Part shown: in pieces, positions 1 to 9,297 of the stretch | Position numbering within the stretch: position 1 is the stretch's first letter | How the letters are laid out: each line of letters opens with the position of its first letter | Assembly: GCA_029251865.1 (NCBI GenBank) | Contig: JAQXCN010000013.1 | Location: 26,567 to 90,566, forward strand | Length of the DNA stretch: 64,000 bases | Source: Crocinitomicaceae bacterium | GTDB lineage: Bacteria; Bacteroidota; Bacteroidia; Flavobacteriales_D; Crocinitomicaceae | Direction of reading: 5' to 3' | The notes under the pieces: model-generated | The model's database searches: none | What the model was told of the DNA's origin: nothing | Seen by the model: the letters and a program-made list of their open reading frames with translations, nothing else | Translations under genes and position numbers: made by a program

Positions 1-262
1 TGAGCTTAAAGGCCTATTTATTCATCTAAATAAAGGATCGAACAATCTCATCGTTCTTGACATGAGTAAAACTAAATACTGTGACTCCTCAGGATTAAGC
101 GCAATTCTCATAGCAAATAGACTTTGTAAAGACACAAACGGTGCTTTTTACCTTGCCGGACTACAACCTGACGTATTGAAGCTCATTCAAATAGCTCAAC
201 TTGACCAAGTGCTTAATCTTTCAGAAAATACAGAAAGTGCATTGGCTTCACTAAAAAAGTGA
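1..262 (+). CDS. STAS-domain protein (anti-sigma factor antagonist-like), 5' end missing
   Basis: The frame is open from base 2, so the ATG listed at 62 is internal and the gene begins before the window. The 87 visible residues carry the STAS signature: a beta strand ending in LIVLDMS, then DSSGLSAI, where the Ser after Asp is the residue phosphorylated in SpoIIAA/RsbV-type proteins, followed by a helix and a second strand (GAFYLAGLQ). Such proteins bind anti-sigma factors or kinases in partner-switching cascades, but no partner kinase is visible, so the pathway is unknown. The stop overlaps the GTG start of rnz (GTGA), which suggests translational coupling. Confidence 0.85.
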   Translation, partial: ELKGLFIHLNKGSNNLIVLDMSKTKYCDSSGLSAILIANRLCKDTNGAFYLAGLQPDVLKLIQIAQLDQVLNLSENTESALASLKK

Positions 263-1179
263 ATTTTTCAATAACCATTTTAGGAAGCGGAGCGGCTTTA
301 CCCACCAAAAACAGGATGCCAACGGCACAATATGTGAACTGCAACAATCGACATTTTTTAATTGATTGTGCAGAAGGCACCCAACTTCAGCTCCGCAAAT
401 ACAAAATAAATTTCCAAAAATTAAGTCATGTTTTTATTTCGCATTTACATGGTGACCATTATTTTGGATTGGCAGGACTTCTGAGTACGATGAATCTTTT
501 AGGCCGAGAAAAAGAATTGACAATTTTTGGCCCACCAGAGTTAGAAACAATCCTGAAACCAATGCTCTTCTATGGTGGTGCTAGATTGGCTTTCAATTTA
601 AAATTCAAATCTCTTAATAGGATCGTAAAAGAGATGATCTATGAGGATGATATCGTAAAAGTATTTAGTTTTCCCTTAGTTCATAAAATACCGACCTCTG
701 GATTTTTAATTGAAGAAAAACCTAAGCCCTTGAAAATAAATCCTTCAATGATTGAAGCATACAATTTGAAAATAGAGCACTTTAAGGATTTGCAAAATGG
801 CAAAGACATCATTTTAGATTCTGGTGAGGTATGCAGCTTTGAAAAAGTAACCTTAAAACCAAAAAAACTTTTGAGTTATGCGTATTGCTCCGATACAAAA
901 AAGAGCGAGACGGTTGCAAAAGCTATTTATGGCGCTACTCATTTATATCACGAGGCGACATTCCTAATCAAGGATCAAAAGAGAGCCAATTCGACAGCGC
1001 ACTCCACAACAAAAGATGCTGCAGATGTAGCGATTCAGGCAAACATAAACAAGTTGATTGTGGGTCATATTTCTTCCCGCTACAAAACCAATGATGACCA
1101 CGAGCATGAAATGCTTCATTTTTTCGCAAATAGTATTGTAGCCAAAGATGGCTTGTGTATTGATTTGACTAAAGAATAA
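259..1179 (+). CDS. rnz: Ribonuclease Z (tRNA 3'-end endonuclease)
   Basis: Metallo-beta-lactamase-fold protein of 306 residues, the usual length of the short bacterial RNase Z. The N-terminus LGSGAALPTKNR matches the family opening, and SHLHGDHYFGL is the HxHxDH zinc motif. Further ligand regions are YCSDT, HEATF, HSTTKDAADVA and VGHISSRY. The family cleaves pre-tRNA 3' trailers in the cytoplasm. The start is a GTG overlapping the STAS stop codon, and this pairing (STAS then rnz) is one I recognise from Flavobacteriia. The 3' end overlaps the convergent small membrane-protein gene by 11 nt. Confidence 0.95.
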   Translation: MNFSITILGSGAALPTKNRMPTAQYVNCNNRHFLIDCAEGTQLQLRKYKINFQKLSHVFISHLHGDHYFGLAGLLSTMNLLGREKELTIFGPPELETILKPMLFYGGARLAFNLKFKSLNRIVKEMIYEDDIVKVFSFPLVHKIPTSGFLIEEKPKPLKINPSMIEAYNLKIEHFKDLQNGKDIILDSGEVCSFEKVTLKPKKLLSYAYCSDTKKSETVAKAIYGATHLYHEATFLIKDQKRANSTAHSTTKDAADVAIQANINKLIVGHISSRYKTNDDHEHEMLHFFANSIVAKDGLCIDLTKE

Positions 1180-1375
1180 TCAAAGCCTTCACGAGCATCA
1201 TTAATGAGAAAAATGCGGTAAAAATAGTTGCAAACAGTAATAAAGATTCAACTTTATATCTTGTCTCTCGCATAATCTGCCCTTTAGCATGCAAAGTGGC
1301 CGTTTTATATGCAACTTTATCTGTGATGAGCAATTTCATGGCTTCGTGATTGATTTTATTAGTAATTCGATTCAT
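1169..1375 (-). CDS. Small hypothetical membrane protein
   Basis: A 68-residue protein from the internal Met (MNRITNK). The ORF track starts 8 codons earlier, but a -7-like GATATTTG lies at 1397-1404 on the minus strand, across that upstream start, which favours the internal ATG. The N-terminal half is charged and probably cytoplasmic. The C-terminal 25 residues (LLLFATIFTAFFSLMMLVKALIIL) form one hydrophobic segment, so it is likely a tail-anchored or single-pass inner-membrane protein. I do not recognise a family. It converges on rnz with an 11-nt overlap. Confidence 0.55.
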   Translation of the reverse strand: MNRITNKINHEAMKLLITDKVAYKTATLHAKGQIMRETRYKVESLLLFATIFTAFFSLMMLVKALIIL

Positions 1376-1544
1376 TTGTGTTGTTTGTTGTTGATACAAA
1401 TATCAATTTTTAAGCAAAAAATATAAAAGAACAAAACAGGGGTTTTTTAAATCTAGAAAGGCCTACTCAGTTACCTCTAGGTAATGATACGGTAATCGAT
1501 ACGAAAAAATACTTAGACCCAAAATGGTATTAAAAAAAGACTTT

Positions 1545-1552
1545 TATCTTTG
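1545..1552 (+). promoter_or_regulatory. -7 promoter box for the type B secreted protein
   Basis: TATCTTTG is an exact match to the Bacteroidota -7 consensus TAnnTTTG. It lies inside the ORF track's upstream extension of the next gene and so argues for the downstream ATG at 1620. I see no clear -33 TTG. Confidence 0.55.
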
Positions 1553-1619
1553 CAGAAATTTACGTCAAAACTTTACAATAAAGCGTAAAAAAGACACTAA
1601 CAATATATTTCTAGACATC

Positions 1620-4600
1620 ATGAAATTATCTGCATTAATTTTGTTTTTCGTTATTTCATTTCACTCAATTGCGTGTGACGGAAGTTCCATTAATATCGTT
1701 TCTCAATCTACTAATCCAGATGGTAGCATTACGTATGAACTAAATCTTTTTCTCGATTTAGGAGGTTCTGATGTAGCCCATTATGGCTTTACATTGGCCT
1801 TTTTATCCGCATCAAACAATCCTATCGTTATGCCTGGTGGTTTCGATCCGTTAATTTCTCAAAGTGATTTAACATCAGGCATAAGTGATGACTTAATTGG
1901 GCTGATTGGTAATGATGTGAATTCCATTGCAAATGACACAGATTGGGCACAATATGAGAATAGGACAGATGTTCTAAGCTATGAATCTAACGGGATTTTT
2001 CCTTCTGCCTCAACAGACTACAGTATGACGCTATTTGTTACCGTTATGGGATGCGTAGAAGACATAGAATTTGACTCGAATACCAATTCTGGAAACCCCG
2101 TTTGTATATACACCGCAAATACTGGGCAAGTTTGTGGTGGTTGCAATGTCTCCTCCGGAGATATTACGATTACAGGAGGAAGTCTTGTCGGTTCAAATGA
2201 ATATGATCTTTCAAACTGTGAAACGATAAACTTTGCGGTAACGAATGAGGAACTCAACGGAGGGGCCTTAACCTTTGGGTGGGCTGTTTTTAGTTGCGAA
2301 CCAAATCTACCATTTACAGTCGCAGAAATACTAGACTTTAATAATAACCCCTGTTATTTGGGTTCAGATTATGGCCTCACAACAGATGATATTGATGCAG
2401 GTGGAATATCAGGAACGATTACAGGCGGGTATGGCCAACTTTGGATTCTGCCTTACACCAGTGACGTGGCAAATTCATTAGATGTTGATGGAGACGCTTG
2501 TTATGATTTTGGCGATGTTATGCAGATTAACTATGTTCCTCCATCCTGTGGAGATTGTGCTTCAGCCACTTGTCCAGTGGGAAGTGTCGCTACTTTTGAT
2601 GACCGCACTTATCTCCAATGTGATGACCCATGTGCTGATTTAAATGATATGACTTATGTTACATATCATACAATAACAACCGATACTTTCGGTAATGTTG
2701 GTGTTGTTCAACAGCTTTTATTTGAACAAGGCCTCTGCAGTGGCTTGAGCCGTTCTGCAACATTGAGAGAGGTTTCTAACGCTTGTTCAGGACCAGATAT
2801 TGCTCCCACCATCCTCAATGCCAATGGAGTTGGAAGTGGTTTTAACCCAGAATGGATCGGCTTAACACCCAATACAAATTATATCTTGACAATAACTACC
2901 ATCATAGGAACGGACTGTGACTACGACCAAGGATGTATTGACTTTTATGGGATTCCAGGATGCCTTGCCAATACAGGAATCACAGAAGTACTTACCTCGG
3001 ATGCATCGAATACTGATTTTGTTCTTTGCTTTAATGAAAGTATAGACTTAACGAGTACAGGGTATACGTTACCAGATGCATCACCAAATTCGAGTATGGG
3101 CTATGCGCTCTACACATGTTTGCCGACGACCAATAATCCTGCAACAGATGCTTGTTTTTCCGGTCAATATGTCATTGGAGATGCAGCCAACAGCGTTAAC
3201 AATGGAACATTTGCTCCCGCACTAGCAGCGGATAATCAAACCATTTGGATGGTTCCAATTACAATGGATATGGCCACACCACCGATATTTAATCATGATT
3301 CAGATGAAGATGGTTGTTTTGCCATGGGTACACCAATTGAAATTACCTATTTGAATCCTATAACAACATCGGAAGTAACAGATTGTGGTTCTGGCACCGT
3401 GAACGTAAATGTGAGCGGTGGATTTCCTGAATTCTTTACTGGTAATTACAATTTAACGAATACAGGATCAGGTACCTTAAGCGCTACAACAATAAATAAC
3501 AGTGGAGGTTCAGTAATAATATCGGGATTAATCAATGGAGATGCCTACAATTTAAGTATTACAGATGAAAATGGTTGTTCTCACGTATTCTCTGGGATTT
3601 TCACCTGTTTTGAATGTGGAAGCTGTACAACTCCTGATTGCCTTATTGCTGGTGCGTATCCCGACTATGAAACCGCAGCTGACCCTATGAATCAGTGTTC
3701 ACAAATAAACTTGATGGCCTCAAACCCTGTGAATGATGGTGTGTTTACTTCTTACCATCAAGTGGTCTCTTCTCCAGATGGAACCCTTGGCGTTATTATA
3801 ACTTCAGGAGTAAATGATGTAGGAGCAGGGTCATGCACAGTAAATCGTTTGGCGAACTTGTACCCAATAAACGGACCCTGCACGATTGGAACAGGAATAG
3901 TTCCTATTCCTCCCGCACAAGGCTGGCTTCCTATTTACAACCCTGAATTTACAGGTTTAACGCCCAATACCACGTATATCCTTCAAGTGACATTCACTGT
4001 GCCATTGGGATGCGAATTAGTGGATCACTGCGAATCATATTACTACCCAGAAATATGTCAAATCACAGACATCTCAGGAGTCATTTTGAACTGCGACCCC
4101 GTCGACAATACCTATAGCGCTGAAGTAACCGTGAGCTACTCATCGAACCCTGAAAATGGAACACTTGACATCTATATGCCAGATTCACATTCTTTCGCCA
4201 TTACCACAAGTCCCCAAACATTAGTTATCGATGGACTTAGCGCAGACGGTCAAATGGTTGATGTTAGTGCAGCATTTAGTGACGAAAACAGTTGCTCTTC
4301 TACGGCCCTTGATTTATTTGAAGCACCAAGTATTCAAGATTGTGGAATTATTATCCCAACAGCATTTACACCTGACGGAGATAATACAAATGATGTTTGG
4401 GAATTGGGCGGTATTGACTTAATCTATCCAGAAAACAAGGTATATGTATACAATAGATGGGGTAACTTAATTTTTGAAAGCCCTTCAGGTGCTTATGAAC
4501 AAAACCCGTGGAATGGAACTTTCAATGACGAAGTCCTTCCCGTTGGTTCGTTTTATTATATCATAAATTACAATGACAGTTTTACAGATGCTAGTAATGG

Positions 4601-4622
4601 AACGGTAAGTATACTAAAATAA
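1620..4622 (+). CDS. T9SS type B sorting domain protein, cysteine-rich secreted
   Basis: The likely start is ATG 1620 (signal peptide MKLSALILFFVISFHSIA, then Cys), not 1524, because a -7 box lies between them. The mature protein of about 980 residues is rich in Cys, Gly, Asp and Asn. Two kinds of domain appear to alternate. One carries a W-x-x-P strand and a DxDGDxC or DSDEDGC loop (about residues 200-313 and 455-580). The other carries GLTPNTnYiL (about 323-448 and 675-815). The last 90 residues (PTAFTPDGDNTNDVW, VYNRWGNLIFES, PVGSFYYIINY) are a gliding-motility-associated type B sorting domain, so export through the T9SS is expected. No catalytic motif is evident; an adhesive or matrix role is inference. 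A terminator follows immediately. Confidence 0.85.
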   Translation: MKLSALILFFVISFHSIACDGSSINIVSQSTNPDGSITYELNLFLDLGGSDVAHYGFTLAFLSASNNPIVMPGGFDPLISQSDLTSGISDDLIGLIGNDVNSIANDTDWAQYENRTDVLSYESNGIFPSASTDYSMTLFVTVMGCVEDIEFDSNTNSGNPVCIYTANTGQVCGGCNVSSGDITITGGSLVGSNEYDLSNCETINFAVTNEELNGGALTFGWAVFSCEPNLPFTVAEILDFNNNPCYLGSDYGLTTDDIDAGGISGTITGGYGQLWILPYTSDVANSLDVDGDACYDFGDVMQINYVPPSCGDCASATCPVGSVATFDDRTYLQCDDPCADLNDMTYVTYHTITTDTFGNVGVVQQLLFEQGLCSGLSRSATLREVSNACSGPDIAPTILNANGVGSGFNPEWIGLTPNTNYILTITTIIGTDCDYDQGCIDFYGIPGCLANTGITEVLTSDASNTDFVLCFNESIDLTSTGYTLPDASPNSSMGYALYTCLPTTNNPATDACFSGQYVIGDAANSVNNGTFAPALAADNQTIWMVPITMDMATPPIFNHDSDEDGCFAMGTPIEITYLNPITTSEVTDCGSGTVNVNVSGGFPEFFTGNYNLTNTGSGTLSATTINNSGGSVIISGLINGDAYNLSITDENGCSHVFSGIFTCFECGSCTTPDCLIAGAYPDYETAADPMNQCSQINLMASNPVNDGVFTSYHQVVSSPDGTLGVIITSGVNDVGAGSCTVNRLANLYPINGPCTIGTGIVPIPPAQGWLPIYNPEFTGLTPNTTYILQVTFTVPLGCELVDHCESYYYPEICQITDISGVILNCDPVDNTYSAEVTVSYSSNPENGTLDIYMPDSHSFAITTSPQTLVIDGLSADGQMVDVSAAFSDENSCSSTALDLFEAPSIQDCGIIIPTAFTPDGDNTNDVWELGGIDLIYPENKVYVYNRWGNLIFESPSGAYEQNPWNGTFNDEVLPVGSFYYIINYNDSFTDASNGTVSILK

Positions 4623-4652
4623 AAAGCCCCCATAATGGAGGCTTTTTAAATT
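4621..4652 (+). terminator. Rho-independent terminator, possibly bidirectional
   Basis: AAAAAGCC pairs with GGCTTTTT around an inner CCA/TGG stem with a TAA loop, beginning on the stop codon. The A- and T-rich flanks on both sides could stop both the plus-strand gene and the convergent subtilase gene. Confidence 0.8.
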
Positions 4653-4672
4653 GAAACTTAAACATAAAGAGA

Positions 4673-6850
4673 TTATTTAACAACCAATTTTCGTGTAGCT
4701 ACGGAGGACTGGTTTTCTAAAAGATTAATGAAGTATATACCTGGATTTAATTCACCTGTCTCATATTTTGTTACCATTGCAACATCCATTTTTTCAACAA
4801 TCTGGCCACTGGCACTTATTATTGTAAGCTGATCTAAGTTCTCATTTGACCATGTTACTGTTGCAATTGTATTTGTTGGATTTGGATAAATTTTAACATC
4901 GTGATTCGAAATCTCATCAATTCCTACTGAGCTTAAATCTTCTATGGTAACATTTACCTGCGTCATACATAAATTGAAGTCAGTAATAGTCACCTCATAA
5001 AAACCTTCGGTTACGTCATACAAATCTTCAGAATCGGCTCCTGTATTCCAATCAAATGAATAAGGCGCCATTCCTCCGTAAACAGTAAGGTTAAGATTTG
5101 AAAGTTCATCTTGAAATATTGGCTCATCAACCATCAATTCTGCCTGAATCAATTCTGGCTCAAGAACTTCGTACGAGGCAAAAGATTCACAACCATTTCC
5201 ATCCGTGACTTTTACGCGATAGGTCCCTGCATGAAGTTCATTTATGTCTTCAGTAATCGCACCGTGAATCCATTCAAAGGTATAATCAGGCATTCCCTCA
5301 ACAACAGTTATGTCTATAGCACCTGTTGCCGTTCCGTTGCAGTTTACATGCTGAATTTGTTCTTCGATTAAAACAGGAACGAAAGACTCAACATCAACTT
5401 CCAAGCTTGCGGTACAACCTATGGCATCTGTAACTGTTAAAGCATAAGAACCTGAAGGAACATTCAAAAGGTTTAAACTTTCTGAACCATTTGACCAAAG
5501 CGCATTAAAAGGAGCATTCCCTCCTGTAATGTCGATAATAACATCACCACCAATCTGACCACAAGAAACACTTACCTCTGGATCTAACTCAAACACACTA
5601 AATTGTGCTGCTAATTCGACTGCTGCTCCCGCATCCAATCGACCTTCGCCTATCAATCCGATATAATTTGGATTTAAAGCATCTGTATTAAAAGAAGAAC
5701 TTTTCAATATCCACTCGATATCATCATTAGTCAAACATGGATTAACATCTAATAATAAGCCAACAGTACCAGTCACGTGCGGAGCCGCATATGATGTTCC
5801 CGATGCCACAATATTCCAATTAGGAGCAGGGCTAATCGTAAGATCGTAACCAGGAGCACTTAAATCAACCATCGCATTATGTTGGTGTGTTGAAGATGCA
5901 TTTCCTTCAATGCGCTCATGATTATTATTTGGACCAATACTCGTTACTGAAAAAACATGATTACAAGATGCAGGGTAAACTAAACTCTCAGCACTTCCAC
6001 AAGTAGAACCATTTCCAGCAGCAGCGACGATAAATGTTCCATTTTCATAAACCTCATCAATAATATCTTGAACATATTGACTGAATTCACAACCTGAAGT
6101 CCAACTAAGGTTCACAACTTTATGTCCAGCATAAGATGCCGCTAAAACTTCATTGTAATTCATTTGGTAAAATGCCAAAGAACTATTATAACCGATATGA
6201 CTTTGCAGTAACTCATTATTCGTTTCTCCCGCTGCAATAATTGAAACGGCCGTACCATGTGTCGATGATGTTAAGTTTGAAGTATCATAATAAATAACCT
6301 GATTAACCAACTCAGGGTGGGTTACATCTATGTTCTGATCAGAAATTGCGATTGAAACAGAAGCGTTACCAACAGAATAATCCCATGCATTCTCAGCATT
6401 AATTAAATCTAACGAATAATCAGAAGATGTATTACCATAATCATTTGGAGTATGCAGTGTTTTGTATTCTGGTGCATATTCAACAGAAGATAGCGCCGGA
6501 AGTTTAGAAAGCTCATAAAAAAGGATTTCTTTATCCTGAGCAGAAGTAAACTCATAAACTTTCAAAAGCTTTTCAGACCTTGAAGCAGGAACGGCACGTT
6601 GAACAGTCTTAATATTTAGGGCTTTGAGTACATTGTTCAATTGAGCATCATTCGAAACAAGCTCTCCTTCCTGATTTATAAAAGGCACATCGTTCACACT
6701 TGATATAGTTGCCCATACTTTGTTTTGAAAAGAATCGATTGTAGAATCAACATTGTTTACCTCTACAACTCCAGCAAAAAGCGAAAATGCTGAGAGCATG
6801 ATGAATGTAAATGATAAGGAAAAAGTTTTAATAGCATTTAAAGTTTTCAT
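4673..6850 (-). CDS. Secreted subtilisin-like serine protease with T9SS type A sorting domain
   Basis: The chosen start is MKTLNAIKTF, which gives a clean signal peptide and a 725-residue protein; the ORF track adds 40 unlikely residues. The S8 triad is visible: Asp in SDQNIDVTHPE (near 170), His in STHGTAVS (near 196) and Ser in GTSYAAPH (near 351), with the oxyanion Asn in AAAGNGS. Three SprB-type repeats follow (about 425-640, motifs such as WSNGSES, YRVKVTDGNGC and YEVTITDFNLC). The C-terminal YPNPTNTIATVTW...GIYFINL...RKLVVK is a type A sorting domain. It is predicted to be translocated by the T9SS and attached or released extracellularly. The substrate is unknown. Confidence 0.92.
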   Translation of the reverse strand: MKTLNAIKTFSLSFTFIMLSAFSLFAGVVEVNNVDSTIDSFQNKVWATISSVNDVPFINQEGELVSNDAQLNNVLKALNIKTVQRAVPASRSEKLLKVYEFTSAQDKEILFYELSKLPALSSVEYAPEYKTLHTPNDYGNTSSDYSLDLINAENAWDYSVGNASVSIAISDQNIDVTHPELVNQVIYYDTSNLTSSTHGTAVSIIAAGETNNELLQSHIGYNSSLAFYQMNYNEVLAASYAGHKVVNLSWTSGCEFSQYVQDIIDEVYENGTFIVAAAGNGSTCGSAESLVYPASCNHVFSVTSIGPNNNHERIEGNASSTHQHNAMVDLSAPGYDLTISPAPNWNIVASGTSYAAPHVTGTVGLLLDVNPCLTNDDIEWILKSSSFNTDALNPNYIGLIGEGRLDAGAAVELAAQFSVFELDPEVSVSCGQIGGDVIIDITGGNAPFNALWSNGSESLNLLNVPSGSYALTVTDAIGCTASLEVDVESFVPVLIEEQIQHVNCNGTATGAIDITVVEGMPDYTFEWIHGAITEDINELHAGTYRVKVTDGNGCESFASYEVLEPELIQAELMVDEPIFQDELSNLNLTVYGGMAPYSFDWNTGADSEDLYDVTEGFYEVTITDFNLCMTQVNVTIEDLSSVGIDEISNHDVKIYPNPTNTIATVTWSNENLDQLTIISASGQIVEKMDVAMVTKYETGELNPGIYFINLLENQSSVATRKLVVK

Positions 6851-7015
6851 ATCGAGTTGTTTTAAATAGTTGGAACAAATCTCCATGAAGTTCTTTGATG
6901 AATAAAAAATTTGAGATACTAAGGATGAAAAATACGAGGGGCTACGAAATAATGAATACGTAAAGAACACGCAAGAGATAAGTAAGAATACTTAGCTGAA
7001 AATGAAAATGCAAGC

Positions 7016-8092
7016 TTATTTTTGAGAAAACCGAAAGAGTATAATTGCCGTGAAAGCGAAGAAAACATTGGGTATCCATACAGCAACGAGTGATGGGAAA
7101 CCAAGGTTTAGAGCCGCTACAGTTAACATTTTCATCGCAAAAATATAGACAAATACAATTCCTAGCCCAATGGCGATGTTTACCCCGATCCCACCTCTTC
7201 TCTTTTGAGAAGCAACTGAAACTCCAATAAGCGTTAATATATATGCCGCAAAAGGATAAGAAGTCCTTTGGTGAAGCTCAATTTCATAAAGCGGTACAAT
7301 TGATGACCCTTTTGCACGCTCTCTTTGAATAAATGATTTTAATTCACTAAAAGACATAGTCTCGGCCGTATTTTCTCTCTGGGCCATATCTGATATACTA
7401 AAGTTAAAAGTCGTATCCAATTTTTTAATATGTCTTATAGATATAGAATCTTTAAAAAATCGTTTTTCATAAAAGTCGTGAAGTTCCCATTTCTTGGAAT
7501 TTGGAATGTTTAAAGCATATCTTGATTTTAGAAAATAAATGGGTGCTCTATTTGAAGACCATTTTTGAAAAGTAAAATCATTTACTCTTCCGTCACTATT
7601 CGTATAATTTGAAAAATAGACAGACTCATTTCCTGGGAATTCTGCATGATAGTCTCTCACCACCATGGCGTCTCGGTAGTATTTCTCTTCAAAGGACAAG
7701 CGAACTTTATTAGCCCTTGGTACTAAAAAGTGGTTAATTCCTAATGAAAAAAACATAAGTATTGTCGCAGAAATAAAATAAGGTCTTAGATAACGAGATA
7801 GTGGTTTACCACTGAACCAAATTGGAATAATCTCAGTATCCTTCGCCATAATGGTTGTAAACCAAATGACAGAAAGAAATACAATCATAGAGGTGAACAT
7901 ATTACCATAAAGAATGATGAAGTTCAAATAATAATCAAAAATGATTTCACTCAATGGTGCTTCATTGGATATAAATTCACCCAATTTTTCAGACACGTCA
8001 AAGACTATAGCAAACATCATAATCACACCCAGCATAAAAAAGAATGTGGAAAGGAATTTTTTAATGATATATCGATCAATAATAGAAAGCAT
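7016..8092 (-). CDS. LptF/LptG family permease
   Basis: 358-residue YjgP/YjgQ-family membrane protein. The N-terminus IIDRYIIKKFLSTFFFMLG is typical of LptF/G. There are three N-terminal membrane segments, a periplasmic beta-rich middle part (about 110-260) and three C-terminal segments (YPFAAYILTLIGVSVA, GGIGVNIAIGLGIVFVYIF, AVWIPNVFFAFTAIILF). The family forms the transmembrane part of the LptB2FG LPS extractor. I cannot tell LptF from LptG, so no symbol is given. Its ATG overlaps the tgt stop (TGATG arrangement), so it is probably translated with tgt. Confidence 0.85.
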   Translation of the reverse strand: MLSIIDRYIIKKFLSTFFFMLGVIMMFAIVFDVSEKLGEFISNEAPLSEIIFDYYLNFIILYGNMFTSMIVFLSVIWFTTIMAKDTEIIPIWFSGKPLSRYLRPYFISATILMFFSLGINHFLVPRANKVRLSFEEKYYRDAMVVRDYHAEFPGNESVYFSNYTNSDGRVNDFTFQKWSSNRAPIYFLKSRYALNIPNSKKWELHDFYEKRFFKDSISIRHIKKLDTTFNFSISDMAQRENTAETMSFSELKSFIQRERAKGSSIVPLYEIELHQRTSYPFAAYILTLIGVSVASQKRRGGIGVNIAIGLGIVFVYIFAMKMLTVAALNLGFPSLVAVWIPNVFFAFTAIILFRFSQK

Positions 8093-9222
8093 CAGAGACG
8101 TCTATTCATTTGTTTAACCATTGTATTTTTCCATGAGGTAAAACTGCCATCTATTATTCGTCTTCTAGCCTCTTTCATAAGCCTGAGATAAAAAGCTAGG
8201 TTATGAATTGTCGCTATCTGCATTCCTAAAAATTCTCCAGATTTTAATAAATGACGCAGATACGCCTTGGAGTAATGCAAATCAACATAACAATCACTCT
8301 CCTCGTCGATAACAGAGAAATCAGTTGACCATTTCTTGTTCTTTATATTAATCGTTCCGTTTGCTGTAAACAATAGACCGTGTCTTGCATTTCTCGAAGG
8401 CATTACGCAATCAAACATATCTACACCCAAAGCAATACATTCCAATAAATTCCATGGCGTTCCTACCCCCATTAAGTACCTTGGTTTGTCTTTTGGTAAA
8501 ATCTCAGTAACCAAGGCTGTCATCTCATAAAGATCCTCTTCTGGCTCGCCTACAGAAAGGCCTCCAATTGCATTACCTACAGCATCAAATGAAGAAATAA
8601 CTTTTGCCGATTCTTGTCTCAAATCTTTATAGGTACTTCCTTGAACTATTGGAAAAAGTGACTGCTCAAAACCATAATTACATGATGTATTTTCCATTTG
8701 TTCCATGCATCGCTTTAACCACCTATGGGTCATACCCATAGAGTTTTTGGCGTATCCGTAATCACAAGGGTATGGTGTGCATTCATCAAAAGCCATAATG
8801 ATATCTGCTCCTATACTTCGCTGAATATCAATTGCACGCTCCGGTGTAAAATAATGGTAACTGCCATCAATATGGGATTGAAACTTCACCCCTTCTTCTG
8901 TTATTTTTCTTGAACCTGACAGAGAATATACTTGATACCCCCCACTATCAGTGAGTATTGGCCTATCCCAATTCATGAATTTATGCAAGCCACCTGCATT
9001 TTCAATTATATCTGTACCAGGTCGCAGGAATAAATGATAGGTATTACCTAAAATTATTTCTGCTTGAACATCCTGCTTCAATTCTCTTTGATGAACACCC
9101 TTAACAGTCCCTGCGGTGCCCACAGGCATAAATATTGGAGTCTCAATTTCGCCGTGATCCGTAAAGAGCTTTCCGGCCCGCGCTCCAGAATTACTGTCCT
9201 TATTTAAAATATCGAAGTGCAT
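8092..9222 (-). CDS. tgt: tRNA-guanine transglycosylase (queuosine modification)
   Basis: The start is at MHFDILNKDS, because a perfect -7 box (TATCTTTG, 9247-9254) overlaps the longer ORF start; the product is 376 residues. Family motifs: GRAGKLFTDHGEIETPIFMPVGT-like N-terminus, LTDSGGYQVYSLS (catalytic Asp region), FDECTPYP, GGLSVGEP, YLMGVGTP, DCVMPSRNARHG. It exchanges guanine-34 for queuine or preQ1 in GUN-anticodon tRNAs. Oddly, the zinc site seen as CxCxxC...H in E. coli reads SDCYVD here, with only one of three Cys kept, although the following TIHNL His is present. It is co-transcribed with the LptF/G permease. Confidence 0.93.
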   Translation of the reverse strand: MHFDILNKDSNSGARAGKLFTDHGEIETPIFMPVGTAGTVKGVHQRELKQDVQAEIILGNTYHLFLRPGTDIIENAGGLHKFMNWDRPILTDSGGYQVYSLSGSRKITEEGVKFQSHIDGSYHYFTPERAIDIQRSIGADIIMAFDECTPYPCDYGYAKNSMGMTHRWLKRCMEQMENTSCNYGFEQSLFPIVQGSTYKDLRQESAKVISSFDAVGNAIGGLSVGEPEEDLYEMTALVTEILPKDKPRYLMGVGTPWNLLECIALGVDMFDCVMPSRNARHGLLFTANGTINIKNKKWSTDFSVIDEESDCYVDLHYSKAYLRHLLKSGEFLGMQIATIHNLAFYLRLMKEARRRIIDGSFTSWKNTMVKQMNRRL

Positions 9223-9246
9223 AAAAATGTTAATAACAATATGTGT

Positions 9247-9254
9247 CAAAGATA
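9247..9254 (-). promoter_or_regulatory. -7 promoter box for tgt
   Basis: The minus strand reads TATCTTTG, an exact TAnnTTTG match, 24 nt before the ATG at 9222. On the plus strand a weaker CATATTTG at 9276-9283 may serve the divergent glycosyltransferase gene. Confidence 0.6.
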
Positions 9255-9297
9255 CATTGAAATCATTTCATAAGTCATATTTGTAAAAGCAATATAC

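Noticed and set aside
62-262. ATG at 62 as a gene start
   Set aside because: The frame is open upstream and the residues before it complete the STAS beta strand, so the gene starts outside the window.
1524-1619. N-terminal extension of the type B protein
   Set aside because: It contains an exact -7 promoter box, and the signal peptide begins at 1620.
6919-7104. 61-aa minus-strand ORF between the subtilase and the LptF/G permease
   Set aside because: Overlaps the permease 3' end in another frame and has no recognisable features.
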